In this document: in pieces, positions 60,801 through 64,000 of the stretch
Position numbering within the stretch: the first letter of the stretch is position 1
Layout of the letters: every line of letters starts with the position of its first letter
Assembly: GCF_003384725.1 (NCBI RefSeq)
Contig: NZ_QNVV01000018.1
Location: forward strand, 46,487 to 110,486
Source: Chryseobacterium pennipullorum
GTDB lineage: Bacteria; Bacteroidota; Bacteroidia; Flavobacteriales; Weeksellaceae
Direction: 5' to 3'
DNA length: 64,000 bases
The notes under the pieces: generated by a model
What the model was told of the DNA's origin: nothing
What the model saw: the letters and a program-made list of their open reading frames with translations, nothing else
Databases searched by the model: none
Position numbers and translations under genes: made by a program

Positions 60801-63800
60801 TTGAAAATGGAAATACAGTCGCCCCTCATTTAAAAGGAAGCAGTTACCGTCAATGGATTGAAGCCATTAAAACCTACAAAACTGATGATCCTGAATCCAG
60901 AGAAAAAGAACTTTCCTATTGGAAGAATAAGGCAGTAACTGTAGAACAGAGTAATGATGCCCTCAACGCATTATCCGGCTCAGAGTATCATTTTGCCAAC
61001 CTTATGCTGGATCATGGCTATACGGAAAAGCTCATCAGGGAAGTCCATCATGTATACCATACCCAGATCAATGATTTGCTGTTATCAGCATTGGCTTCTG
61101 CATTGTCAGATCTTACCGGGGAAACTCAGCATGCTGTTCTTCTTGAAGGGCACGGCCGTGAAGATGTATTTAATAAGCTGGATATTACAGAAACTGTAGG
61201 TTGGTTTACCTCCATGTACCCGTTATTACTGGAAACAGGGAATGATGTAAAGGATACTGTGATTCTCACCAAAGAATCCCTGAGAAGTATTTCCAATAAT
61301 GGAATTGGGTATGGAAGCCTTGTAGGCTATACAAAGCAGGCGCTTCCGAAAATCAGTTTCAACTATTTGGGGCAGCTTGACCAGGAGGAAAGTACTGGCG
61401 AAAAGAGTTGGTACATTTCGGGAGAAAATAGTGGAAATTCCATGGGAAGCAAGAACAGGGATAGCTACGTGATCAGTATCAATGGGGCGATAGCAGATGG
61501 TGTGCTTCGTTTTGGAATCTCAGGATATCTTTCGCAAAACCAGATCGATCTTCTTACAGAAAGATTTAAAGAATATATAAAACAGACTGTAGATCAGCTT
61601 ACAGCAGAAGACAGAAGCTGGCTCACCCCATCAGATACGGGAAATATCATCGGAAAAGAGCAGCTGATCCAAATTCAGGAGTCAGGAGCTGTGGAAGGAG
61701 TATATCTTGCCAACAGTCTTCAGGAAGGATTTGTGTACCATGCCTTAAACCAGGGAGATAAAGATGATGCTTACCGGGTACAGTTGGCATGGGATTATGG
61801 AGCTGAAATAGATCTGAATAAGCTTAAAGAAGCATGGCTCTATACTCAGGAACAGCTTCCTACCCTAAGATTAAGGTTCGACTGGAGCGGGGAAATCGTT
61901 CAGATCATCGACAGAAAAGGTAAGCTTGACTGGCGGTATCATGATATCAGTGAAATGAATGAAGAAGATCAGGACAACCTGATCAGAGAGATGACCCAAA
62001 AAGACCGTTTTGAAGTATATGATCTGTCTGAAGGAAGTCTCTTCAGGGTTTATCTGTTCAAGCGTTCAGAAAGACATTACAGCTGCCTTTTCAGCAATCA
62101 CCACGCCATTCTGGACGGGTGGAGTATGCCTGTATTCCTTACCCTGATTCACGAGGCTTATCTTAAGCTGATTAAAGGGCAGGAGCTTATACCGGCTCCG
62201 GACAAAGCATATGCAGAAGCTCAGAAATACCTTCAGGAAAATAAAGACAGCAACCGTAGTTTTTGGAAAAACTATATGGGACTTCTGGAAGACCGCGAAG
62301 ACCTGGGAAGTCTGATCAAAGAATCGCAAAGGCAGATTGACCTTCCGGAATATAAACAAATAGCAGATCATCGCTCGGTAAAAATGTCGATAACGGGTGA
62401 GCAATACCACAAGCTTAAGAAGTTTACCTCCGGAAACGGATTTACAGTAAATGCAGTCCTTCAGTATTTATGGCATAAGCAGCTGGCAGTCTACAGCGGA
62501 GGATCTACAACAGTAGTCGGAACTACCGTATCAGGACGAAGTTTGCCGGTAGACGAAATAGAATCTTCCGTAGGACTTTATATCAATACTTTACCTCTTA
62601 TTGTAAACCATACAGAAGGAAAAGTAACAGATATTATATCAGAAATTCAGCACAGAATCAGTGAGCTGAATACCCATAGCAGTGTAAACCTGGCCAGCCT
62701 CCAGCATGATGGGCGCCGGAGTTTCAGCAGCTTATTCGTCTATGAAAATTATCCTGCACCAAAAGGAGGAGAAGACAATGAGCTGTCATTTATCTTCAAA
62801 GGGTCGGTAGAACGTCTCGACTATCCATTGGGAATCGTGGCCTACGAAACCGGTGAAGAAGTAAGCTTAAATATCAGCTATGAAGGATTCCTGTTTGATG
62901 AAAAAATGATCCGTCAATTGATCGCAGGAATGAATACGGTTTTAGAGCAGATTCTTGAAAAGTCCGAAATTACATCTGATCAATTGTCGTATCTGACCAA
63001 AGAACAGAAGCAGCAGCTATCTAGGTTATGGTCAAGTGAGGAGAACTACTCTGGTGCTCATACAATTCAGGAGCTGTTTGAGATCCAGGTTGAGAAGACC
63101 CCTGATCACATTGCCATAGTGCATCAGGATATAAGGCTGACCTACCACGAGCTTAATGAGCGGTCCAACCGTCTGGCACACTACCTTTTGGAAACCTGTG
63201 ACCTTCAGCCTGATGATTTGGTTCCTTTGTGCCTTGACCGCTCTGAAGAGATGCTGATCGCTATTCTGGGTGTTTTAAAAGCAGGAGGAGCTTACGTTCC
63301 GATGGATCCATCCTATCCTGTAGAAAGGATCCGCCACATTCTTGAAGATACCGGAGCAAAAACCGTACTGGCCCATGCCGGTGCAAAAGCCTCCGTTCAG
63401 GAAGTGTGCAGCGGTATTTCGGCTTCTGTTTTGGTTCTGAATGATGCTTCTTTCGAGACAACATTGACCAACTACAGCAGCTCCAATCCTGTAACCCAGG
63501 CAAATCCTGATCATCTGGCTTATGTGATCTACACCAGCGGAACCACCGGAATGCCAAAAGGGGTTATGCAGACCCATAGAAATGTAGCCCGCCTCTTTAG
63601 TGCAACCGATCACTGGTATCAATTTAATGACCGGGATGTGTGGAGCTTATTCCACTCGTACGTCTTTGACTTTAGTGTATGGGAGATCTGGGGAGCATTG
63701 CTTTATGGCGGAAAACTATTGGTACCCTCTTCAGAACAAGCCAAAGACACGAATCTATTCTTTAGCTTATGCTTACACGAAGGCCTTACAGTGCTCAACC

Positions 63801-64000
63801 AGACCCCAACAGCATTCTATCAGTTTATCGATACCGCGCTTGAGCGGACAGAAGATCTGGGGAGCCTCCGTTATGTGATATTTGGAGGCGAAGCTTTAAA
63901 TCTGGCCTCTTTAAAACCATGGTATGAGCGTTACCGCTCATCACCAACGCTGATTAATATGTATGGAATTACCGAAACAACGGTCCATGTAACCTATAAA
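39887..64000 (+). CDS. Giant nonribosomal peptide synthetase, at least seven modules (3' end beyond window)
   Basis: One frame is open from 39887 to the window edge (8038 codons) with no stop. Seven A-domain Y-T-S-G-T-T-G motifs start at residues 619, 1678, 2733, 4249, 5302, 6360 and 7882. Six carrier serines (L-G-G-N/D-S) are at about 1008, 2067, 3125, 4633, 5689 and 6762. Seven C domains carry HHxxxDG, in C1 as SHILVDG (135-141). Two epimerases carry HHLIIDAVSW (3316, 6949). All these motifs fall in one phase, so no frameshift is hidden. Order is C-A-T, C-A-T, C-A-T-E, C-A-T, C-A-T, C-A-T-E, C-A. An in-frame ATG at 39911 is an alternative start. The enzyme would assemble a peptide of at least seven residues on phosphopantetheine arms. 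No thioesterase is visible. The family call is certain; the product is not known. Confidence 0.97.
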   Translation, partial: MSFKELFLMKLTPYQSTFYNEWILNPSRSDYNIIFDQSMSGYIDIERLNSSLVRFVNNNLLLNSNVVSESGNLYWKHRALLAEDAQILTFITEEPEPDEVLNFALQPFDLEKEQLARFYAIKLNNGGYRIIHIFSHILVDGLSANSIYAELSTFYNDPEHINPISLTEQKERYGKLRNQLEDILDRGKSDMSEFWKNSLKDVENIGFKFLQTPETLHSDPVLASKNPVSEVRFHFSESVFLKLRQLTSKYKLTPYTYGQLVLAVLLHRVSGINNLVIHYPVGITEGQDFIFGGHINTIFKSYRLDKDSTLQNLVDQNLEYTHQLKKSKARYLPIEDLISYAPTSNILEFGFVQTSLKDVVIHYEGAQNVIINSDLNIDLAGKLSFEQEVREGMINFKVRYANQKLDSGLVVQFVNMYKRLFVEILEDLVNGKADQWISGYELLDGDTYHKTVNSWTMAGRDKADGTTLHTLFEKQVLKTPLDIALVFGDISLTYKDLNERSNRLANYLIERYAPQPDDLIPLCLERSENMLIAVLAVLKTGAAYVPMDPSYPKERIEHILQDTAAKIVLTDDHNLEKIQSLSVENICLNSSDFQFILKTMNTENPVTEVRADHLAYVIYTSGTTGLPKGVMIEHQNVVNIVSGVREAYGFSEGEKITAYTSYVFDVSVSEFFNSLLYGNELHLLNEEIKKDADAISSYLLSHEIAYAYLPPVMLSVLPRIDYPSLKGLLYAGEPCDYETGKYWSEQKELYNLYGPTEATIYATYKKVEHGDVHLIGRPVENSSAYVLDTSLKLVPVGATGELYVGGAGIARGYLNRAGLTEERFIPNPFQTEEQKDKGENSRLYSTGDLVRWLPNGNLEYIGRNDFQVKVRGYRIELGEIENRIAQYPGIKQSVVLVKISNSGMKYLVGYYVAEEELEHEKLVEYLSDSLPEYMVPSVFVHLTMLPLTINGKLDRNQLPMPEFNGDREYTAPKNKEQKTLCRMYGDVLGIAPEKVGIHDDFFRLGGNSIMAIKLISKIKQELGIPVNVAIIFGHKTVASLAHILYGENNFLSEQVDISPIAISSPEEQKLSFSQERLWFIEKYEGGSNAYNVPMVFRLADHVQLELLQKAFNLLARRHEVLRSLICTTEEGEGYQAVTDHELSIYTGSVDSREELNKAIDQAANKIFNLEEELPIYINIFRLESHYYLSVVIHHIAFDGWSTGIFIKELCDLYQVLSQGGLAQLPELKIQYKDYALWQRAYLTGERLNQQTAYWKNKLEGFQTLDLPLDFKRPAHISYTGSTLYFDIPVDLVSALRDLSKGLGVSLYSVMLSGYYLMLSAYSGQDDVVVGSPVANRHHAGLENIIGFFVNTLALREKLDPGQRIRDFILQVSQSVTEAQSHQDMPFEKLVEELGVEQDSARHPVFQVMFGLQNFNDGVSFKNHNAVLQPFDGDIDYQSAKFDLTMMIDDQGEILRGIFNYAVALFSRDTIVQMMDSYLFFLQQITSIEHTGNKRIQDLALINNQHHQKIISEWNSGESFYPEEKTIHHLFEEQVRKTPEQTALVYQEERLSYDELNRKANQLAHYLIDTYSLQPDELVPLCLERSEDMLVTILAVLKTGAAYVPMDPALPADRIQHILKDTQAKIVLVQERTREKVQNIESVTAISLDEEAFRHSMGTMEADDPVTAVESGNLAYVIYTSGTTGMPKGVMIEHRNVVNLVTQVRDAYGFSTREKITAYTSYVFDVSVSEFFNTLLFGNELHLLDESTKRDADSISLYLLEHQIAYAYLPPVMLSVLPRISYPALKGLLYAGEPCDYETGKYWSEYTTLYNLYGPTEATIYAAYKKVDHGDVHLIGRPVGNASAYVLDAYHRPVPVGVLGELHIGGDGIARGYLNRPELTAERFITNPFQTEIQKIREKNSRLYKTGDLVRYLPNGDLEYLGRNDFQVKIRGYRIELGEIETALLGYPGIRQAVAMVKENNAGMKYLSGYYVSDSVIDSSRISEFLTGALPEYMIPGAYVHLEYLPLTINGKLDRKQLPEPELKESEKYTAPENELQEKLCLIYAEVLGLNGHAVGIHDDFFKLGGNSIMAIKLISKIRNQMDSPVQVAAVFSHKTVASLASVLESESTETLHIAPVVVSSPEEQKLSFAQERLWFIEAYEGGSNAYNIPIAFRLKENINLEVLQKSIETVIQRHEVLRSVIRTTGEGLGYQVITDFVPECKIIKVETDEELESAVNEAAHKIFRLEEELPIDIQIFRLKEQNFLSVVVHHIAFDGWSADVFLKEIQTVYGALVNHDEHHLPDLKIQYRDFALWQRNYLKGDVLGSQIGYWKTRLEDFESLNLPLDFKRPASISYEGATLYFNLSAEVGLGLRRLSKDLGVSLYSVMLGGYYLMLSAYSGQNDIVVGSPIANRHHAGLEDLIGFFVNTLALRENIQPQQKIRDFILQVSKSVAEAQSHQDLPFEKLVEELGVEQDTSRHPVFQVMFGVQSFGRNDGLDESLFIPYRGEIDYQAAKFDLTTMIDDGEEAIRGMFNYAVSLFSRDTVTGLKNTYALLLEQLAVMSAAEVEHFTINDLQFLEELTYKKITADWNNTVSEYPSNKTVHQLFEEQALKTPDHTALVYQDIQMSYRELNERANRLAHHLIETYSLRPDDIVPLCLERSGNMLIAILAVLKSGAAYVPMDPSYPKERIQHIVQDTKARLVIGQKVTKDLLNDFIIPVIALDEDHCRIQSVISNSDNPVTEVKPENLAYVIYTSGTTGLPKGVMVEHKGVVNLISQFAAGLDLIPERNDYRNVLWYANYVFDAHVAELYPAISFGHTIHLLDKEIQTDIAALQQYITDHCVSIATIPPVLLTKEYILPLEKLMVAGDVTNPQLMALYQAAGVDIINAYGPTEGTVCATMHHYHEDGNPLNIGGPIGNMTTYVLDGSMRPVPVGAVGELYIGGSGIARGYLNRPELTEERFMANPFQTESQKRKDENGRLYKTGDLVRWLANGELEYMGRNDFQVKIRGYRIELGEIESKLLQYPGIRQAAVLAKENKSGLKYLAGYYVSDFEINSNLLSEDLSAGLPEYMIPGVFVHLTALPLTINGKLDRKKLPEPEFTGGKNYIAPQTELQIKLCKIYGEVLGLGASGISIEDDFFRLGGDSIVSIQLVGRIRQQLEVRLSVKEIFTARTPAALSHLIEEKNQGENNHILSEQGILSGSVSLLPVQEWFFSQKEQGYLVDFNHWNQAFLIQVPELDKELLEASVERLLEKHDAFRLHYPKLEGVYNQVYGSTESREIIPSIHYLDASGASAQELSQTFTGWQSGFDIEKGPLYQIGYISGYEDGSARIYFALHHLIIDAVSWRIITEDLKNIYHSLEKGEAETITSHTKGSSYRQWVEAVKRYNSEDPESRARELLYWNTVAETTEQNNSSLNRLIEGESCHGHLTLSKEMTESLIRNTNHVYHTRINDLLLAALSLALSELTGEDSHSIVLEGHGREEVFENLDITETVGWFTTMYPVLLNKGKDPADTVVLTKESLRSIPNNGIGYGSLIGYTERSLPKISFNYLGQLDQEDWSADKSWFIISEDSGSGVGSNNRDSYFISLNGAVADGQLRFGVSGYLAEEQIKKLSEGFKNHLESIITSLSGVQRGYLTPSDIDHIVEKEQLEIIQETRETEGIYLANSLQEGFVYHALNQGDKDDAYRVQLIWDYHSGMDIDQLKESWTLTQKAYPSLRLRFDWNGEIVQVIDKEGELDWRYQDISDIDRDAQESLIRELTQKDRFEEYDLSKGSLFRVYLFRRADKHYSCLFSNHHAILDGWSMPVVLNSVHAAYLQKLKGEAPVLATDRAYALTQQYLQSHKEGSTAFWNGYMSLLEDQEDLSSLVREDRKHIDMGTYRQILDHQQISLQIEGERYDHLKEFTKEQGFTVNAVLQYLWHKQLSVYSGLATSIVGTTVSGRSLPIDGIETSAGLYINTLPLIVTHGEGKVADQIVEIQNRISDLNTHSDINLAELHHDGRRIFSSLFVYENYPVPKGGDDSKLGFEFRDSVEKLDYPLGVVAYEREDKVSLLLNYDGYLFEEKMMAQLIRGMETILAQLLTDPGIVSEDLSYLTADELKKITEDWNDTWYDFPSDKTIHELFEKQVSKTPDHPALIYQHIQLSYRELNERSNQLAHYLISSYDLQPDELVPLCLERSENMIIAILAVWKAGAAYVPMDPSYPEDRIKHILNDTKARIVLAQESTQEQVQITENVHVVSLDNTIFQGAVEAMETSNPTVPLCSENLAYVIYTSGTTGLPKGVMVEHKNVVNLVSDLYSRYGLDDQDVILQFANYVFDPSVEQMLLALLHGNHLLLTEDKSYLNEETFLKNLNDHGVSYINLTPSVLQNIDITQVKSMRKLASGGETLTIDLYNKLKEGHFNFLNCYGPTEVTVTSIVNNNGRANSIGRPIGNTSVYIVDDQLRPVPVGAVGELYIGGSGVSRGYLNRPDLTRERFIPNPFQTENDKNTRLYKTGDLVRWLPDGNIEYIGRNDFQVKIRGYRIELEEIENRLLQHQEIHQVAVLAKENKAGMKYLAAYYVSDSAMDSHILSEFLSQTLPEYMVPAAFVHLTELPVSINGKLDRKQLPEPGFTGGNAYTAPENELQQKLANVYAGVLGLDRNKISIHDDFFRLGGNSIMAIKLISKIKQNLALQVDVAMVFGHKTIAALEKVLRGSTAHEHVVITPAKINSPEEQRLSFAQERLWFIETYEGGSSAYNIPMTAILDEKTDISTLCKAIEAVISRHQILRSVIHTTDEGVGYQIVTDLIPEFKIKEVKTKEELNACINRYANKVFLLDTEIPVEINILRLEKESYLSVVIHHIAFDGWSTDIFLREIQTMYTALLNNNFDSTLPELPFQYKDFALWQRSYLTGSRLDQQISYWKNKLDDFQNLDLPADFSRPSQISYKGENLYFSLNAQQSKKLRDLSKDLGVSLNSVMLAGYYLMLSAYSGQDDIVVGSPIANRHHAGLEDIIGFFVNTLALREKINIEQTLRDFILQVSTSVSEAQSHQDLPFEKLVEELRIEQDTSRHPVFQVMFGLQSFGGNRVSEGSGETLLHPFDDEVDYQVAKFDLTTMIDDGKENIHGMFNYAKAIFSKETVQNMIRTYAFLLDQIADTDREKEIKLAELQYIPDEDAKKIEEWNATRKEFPSGMTVHGLFENQVEKTPDRTALVYDEVRLSYRALNEKANRLAHHLIKFYALQPDDIVPLCLDRSENMLIAILAVMKTGAAYVPMDPSYPADRIKHILKDTHAKIALVEESSAEKSDAFENTDLIVLDTIDFKVQLELEESKNPVTQVHSGNLAYVIYTSGTTGLPKGVMIEHSGVINLIESMIKAHRLEEYQEVGCYSNYVFDAFVYEAFPALCNGNTLWLYNNDLRTSVNRLNEYIRENNIEVSFIPPVLLRDLIDHGTSLKLIFAGGESFPALDKNTDDIILVNEYGPTEGTVCVTLHDYKEDYNPLNIGAPIANTTAFVLDSQLRPVPLGAAGELYIGGAGIARGYLNQPELTAERFISNPFQTPEQKSRAENDRLYKTGDLVRWLPGGELEYRGRNDFQVKIRGHRIELGEIENTLLHYPGIRQAAVLAKANKTGSKYLAGYYVSDTEIDSDLLIDHLSDTLPDYMIPNAFVHLEALPLTINGKLDRKQLPEPVFTESKNYVAPENELQSRLCHIYGEVLGLDAENISIHDDFFRLGGNSIMAIKLISKIRQMLDIRVEVAAIFSHKTIASLSHILSDENTMGDQIVIAPVEVSAPEEQRLSFAQERLWFIENYEGGSSAYNVPMIFRLDEKTDITSLCNALDAIIMRHEVLRSVIRTTDDGLGWQEVVNDIPAIHQQEVKTMAELEEKVSSVANKIFRLEEELPADINIFKLEETYYLSVVIHHIAFDGWSTDVFLKELTSIYNAIREGRTHGLPSLKIQYKDFALWQRNYLTGERLDQQISYWKNKLNGFQNLDLPSDFKRPSQISYEGENLYFSLNSDQTRRLKNLSKDLGVSLYSIVLGGYYLTLSAYSGQDDIIVGSPIANRHHPGLEDMIGFFVNTLALRENIDPSQRVKDFILQIAQSVTEAQSHQDLPFERLVEELGVEKDASRHPVFQVMFGLQSFGDEVSPSENEMILHPFNGNIDYQVAKFDLTTMINDIGETLQGMFNYAKAVYSKGTVKNMMDSYLFMLDQIAGIDLQKDLTLAELTLVPQEQEQQLSRLWSSEENYSGAHTIQELFEIQVEKTPDHIAIVHQDIRLTYRELNERSNRLAHYLLETCDLQPDDLVPLCLDRSEEMLIAILGVLKAGGAYVPMDPSYPVERIRHILEDTGAKTVLAHAGAKASVQEVCSGISASVLVLNDASFETTLTNYSSSNPVTQANPDHLAYVIYTSGTTGMPKGVMQTHRNVARLFSATDHWYQFNDRDVWSLFHSYVFDFSVWEIWGALLYGGKLLVPSSEQTKDTNLFFSLCLQEGLTVLNQTPTAFYQFIDTALERTEDLGSLRYVIFGGEALNLASLKPWYERYRSSPTLINMYGITETTVHVTYKKLSVEDLDKVSLIGENIPDQGMYILDKYLRAVPVGAVGELYVGGAGIARGYLNRAELTAERFIANPFQTDEEKGEGKNGILYKTGDLVRCLSDGELEYIGRNDFQVKIRGYRIELGEIENRLQEYPEVRQSVVLAKENKAGMNYLVGYYVSDTSIEAGMLTSFLSEVLPEYMVPAVFVHLTSLPLTINGKLDRRGLPEPEFTGSRDYTAPENELQERLCQIYGEVLGLDASTIGIHDDFFRLGGDSIISIQLVSRIRQRLDIRLSVKDVFASKSVMKISELIDIREKEEQTQILTEQGLLTGGLSFLPIQEWFFDLAEQGFVGDLNHWNQSFLIKVPQLDTELLEQSIKLLIERHDAFRIYYPKENGIYTQQYGIETVPWIHYLDISKVTHNSLPEILTDWQAEFNIEKGPLFQIGYIKGYEDGSARVFFALHHLIIDAVSWRIITEDLKNIYQTLENGNTVAPHLKGSSYRQWIEAIKTYKTDDPESREKELSYWKNKAVTVEQSNDALNALSGSEYHFANLMLDHGYTEKLIREVHHVYHTQINDLLLSALASALSDLTGETQHAVLLEGHGREDVFNKLDITETVGWFTSMYPLLLETGNDVKDTVILTKESLRSISNNGIGYGSLVGYTKQALPKISFNYLGQLDQEESTGEKSWYISGENSGNSMGSKNRDSYVISINGAIADGVLRFGISGYLSQNQIDLLTERFKEYIKQTVDQLTAEDRSWLTPSDTGNIIGKEQLIQIQESGAVEGVYLANSLQEGFVYHALNQGDKDDAYRVQLAWDYGAEIDLNKLKEAWLYTQEQLPTLRLRFDWSGEIVQIIDRKGKLDWRYHDISEMNEEDQDNLIREMTQKDRFEVYDLSEGSLFRVYLFKRSERHYSCLFSNHHAILDGWSMPVFLTLIHEAYLKLIKGQELIPAPDKAYAEAQKYLQENKDSNRSFWKNYMGLLEDREDLGSLIKESQRQIDLPEYKQIADHRSVKMSITGEQYHKLKKFTSGNGFTVNAVLQYLWHKQLAVYSGGSTTVVGTTVSGRSLPVDEIESSVGLYINTLPLIVNHTEGKVTDIISEIQHRISELNTHSSVNLASLQHDGRRSFSSLFVYENYPAPKGGEDNELSFIFKGSVERLDYPLGIVAYETGEEVSLNISYEGFLFDEKMIRQLIAGMNTVLEQILEKSEITSDQLSYLTKEQKQQLSRLWSSEENYSGAHTIQELFEIQVEKTPDHIAIVHQDIRLTYHELNERSNRLAHYLLETCDLQPDDLVPLCLDRSEEMLIAILGVLKAGGAYVPMDPSYPVERIRHILEDTGAKTVLAHAGAKASVQEVCSGISASVLVLNDASFETTLTNYSSSNPVTQANPDHLAYVIYTSGTTGMPKGVMQTHRNVARLFSATDHWYQFNDRDVWSLFHSYVFDFSVWEIWGALLYGGKLLVPSSEQAKDTNLFFSLCLHEGLTVLNQTPTAFYQFIDTALERTEDLGSLRYVIFGGEALNLASLKPWYERYRSSPTLINMYGITETTVHVTYK
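39911..43030 (+). other. NRPS module 1: C-A-T
   Basis: The first C domain (to about 41180) is unlike the other six and has SHILVDG in place of HHxxxDG, as expected for a loading or acylating starter domain. The A domain (about 41281-42780) has specificity residues that I align to GrsA positions as D-V-S-Y-L-A-L-I-Y-(K), a code I do not recognise. The carrier serine is residue 1008 in LGGNS. Confidence 0.8.
43070..46200 (+). other. NRPS module 2: C-A-T
   Basis: C2 has HHIAFDGWS (residue 1193) and the LSFSQERLWFIE start of an L-to-L condensation type. The A2 code reads D-V-S-Y-L-A-L-I-Y-(K), the same as A1, so residues 1 and 2 are probably the same amino acid. The carrier serine is residue 2067. 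Confidence 0.8.
46230..50720 (+). other. NRPS module 3: C-A-T-E
   Basis: C3 has HHIAFDGWS (2249). The A3 code reads D-A-A-T-M-A-A-V-C-(K), close to the D-A-x-T-x-A-A-V-C-K pattern of aromatic residues. The carrier motif is LGGDS (3125), the Asp form that accompanies epimerases. The E domain (about 49420-50720) has HHLIIDAVSW, EGHGRE, TVGWFTTMYP and FNYLGQ. A D-aromatic residue is inferred. Confidence 0.8.
50740..53910 (+). other. NRPS module 4: C-A-T
   Basis: C4 follows the epimerase and differs in type: it opens GIYLANSLQEGFVYHAL and has NHHAILDGWS (3773-3782), as in D-to-L condensation domains. The A4 code reads D-P-E-N-A-G-C-V-T-(K). The acidic residue at the GrsA-239 position could suit a basic substrate, but I cannot name it. 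The carrier serine is residue 4633. Confidence 0.75.
53940..57070 (+). other. NRPS module 5: C-A-T
   Basis: C5 is of the LSFAQERLWFIE type with HHIAFDGWS (4816). The A5 code reads D-A-Y-F-I-A-E-V-C-(K), which I do not match to a known residue. The carrier serine is residue 5689 in LGGNS. Confidence 0.75.
57110..61610 (+). other. NRPS module 6: C-A-T-E, threonine
   Basis: C6 has HHIAFDGWS (5873). The A6 code reads D-F-W-N-I-G-M-V-H-(K), the classical threonine code. The carrier motif is LGGDS (6762). The E domain (about 60300-61610) has HHLIIDAVSW (6949), EGHGRED and TVGWFTSMYP, so D-threonine (D-allo-threonine after C-alpha inversion) is predicted at position 6. Confidence 0.85.
58443..59434 (+). 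repeat. Near-identical A-domain repeat, copy 1 (A6)
   Basis: This 992-base stretch recurs 4566 bases later. By eye I count 11 single-base differences, about 99% identity, three of them changing the protein (Arg/His, Thr/Ala, Gln/His). It begins in the linker just before the A domain. Confidence 0.93.
61620..64000 (+). other. NRPS module 7: C-A (partial), threonine
   Basis: C7 is of the D-to-L type (SLQEGFVYHAL, NHHAILDGWS near 7404) as expected after an epimerase. The A7 part in the window reads D-F-W-N-I-G-M-V-H, the threonine code, and is nearly identical to A6. The module runs off the window before its carrier domain. Confidence 0.82.
63009..64000 (+). repeat. Near-identical A-domain repeat, copy 2 (A7, cut by window end)
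   Basis: This is the second copy of the 58443-59434 segment, in the same orientation and reading phase (offset 4566 bases, 1522 codons). The repeat still matches at the last base, so its true right boundary is outside the window. Confidence 0.93.

Noticed and set aside
41970..63622. Many 60-210-codon minus-strand frames opposite the NRPS
   Set aside because: They are antisense to intact NRPS domains in the same phase throughout and repeat whenever the NRPS domains repeat; none resembles a known protein.
58443..64000. Insertion sequence as the cause of the 99% DNA repeat
   Set aside because: The repeat is wholly A-domain coding sequence in the NRPS phase, with no terminal inverted repeats or transposase.
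39887..64000. Possible hidden frameshift splitting the NRPS
   Set aside because: All checked A, C, T and E motifs fall in the same phase from 39887 to 64000 and no in-phase stop was found.

Overview
The window looks like chromosomal DNA of a Chryseobacterium-like member of the Flavobacteriia (Bacteroidota). The evidence is a SprE/PorW-type gliding and type IX secretion lipoprotein, a MurF-alanine racemase fusion, a FISUMP-domain surface protein, TANNTTTG-type -7 promoter boxes, almost no Shine-Dalgarno sequences, and AT-rich intergenic DNA. No tRNA, rRNA, CRISPR array or insertion sequence was recognised.

Layout. 1-3443 (+): end of kdsC, maf, sprE/porW. 3516-10907 (-): tsaB, an SDR oxidoreductase, a tightly packed lysE-like / ldcA-like / small ORF / yraN operon, a membrane protein, rnr and rpiB. 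10908-17414: a region with origin-proximal marks. It has a phased cluster of DnaA-box-like 9-mers just upstream of pgk, a 1.57-kb ORF-free stretch with strong G-over-C skew, a methyltransferase gene, and mnmG flanked by two perfect 20-bp parS palindromes. 17415-23213 (-): ybeY, a patatin/beta-barrel protein, murF-alr, tdk. 23275-27869 (+): an acidic repeat protein, rsmI, a WG-repeat protein, fabG. 27954-28991 (-): guaC. 29029-31456 (+): a three-gene unit of a divergent Lgt-like membrane protein, a small two-helix membrane protein and a Tes/MJ0619-like radical SAM protein, a candidate lipid-modifying system. 31658-36046: surE, a 56-aa membrane protein gene, a tail-specific protease and a Cu/Zn superoxide dismutase lipoprotein.

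From 36285 to the right edge lies a secondary-metabolism locus. It holds an Sfp-type phosphopantetheinyl transferase, two paralogous secreted proteins, and one enormous nonribosomal peptide synthetase reading frame that opens at 39887 and is still open at 64000 (8038 codons in the window). Its visible order is C-A-T / C-A-T / C-A-T-E / C-A-T / C-A-T / C-A-T-E / C-A..., so at least seven residues are loaded. Two epimerases predict D-residues at positions 3 and 6. The specificity residues of A6 and A7 spell the classical threonine code, A1 and A2 share one unrecognised code, and A3 looks aromatic. A6 and A7 are about 99% identical in DNA over 992 bp, a sign of recent duplication or gene conversion. 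The PPTase would supply the pantetheine arm for the carrier domains. No thioesterase is inside the window, so the product length and release mode are unknown.
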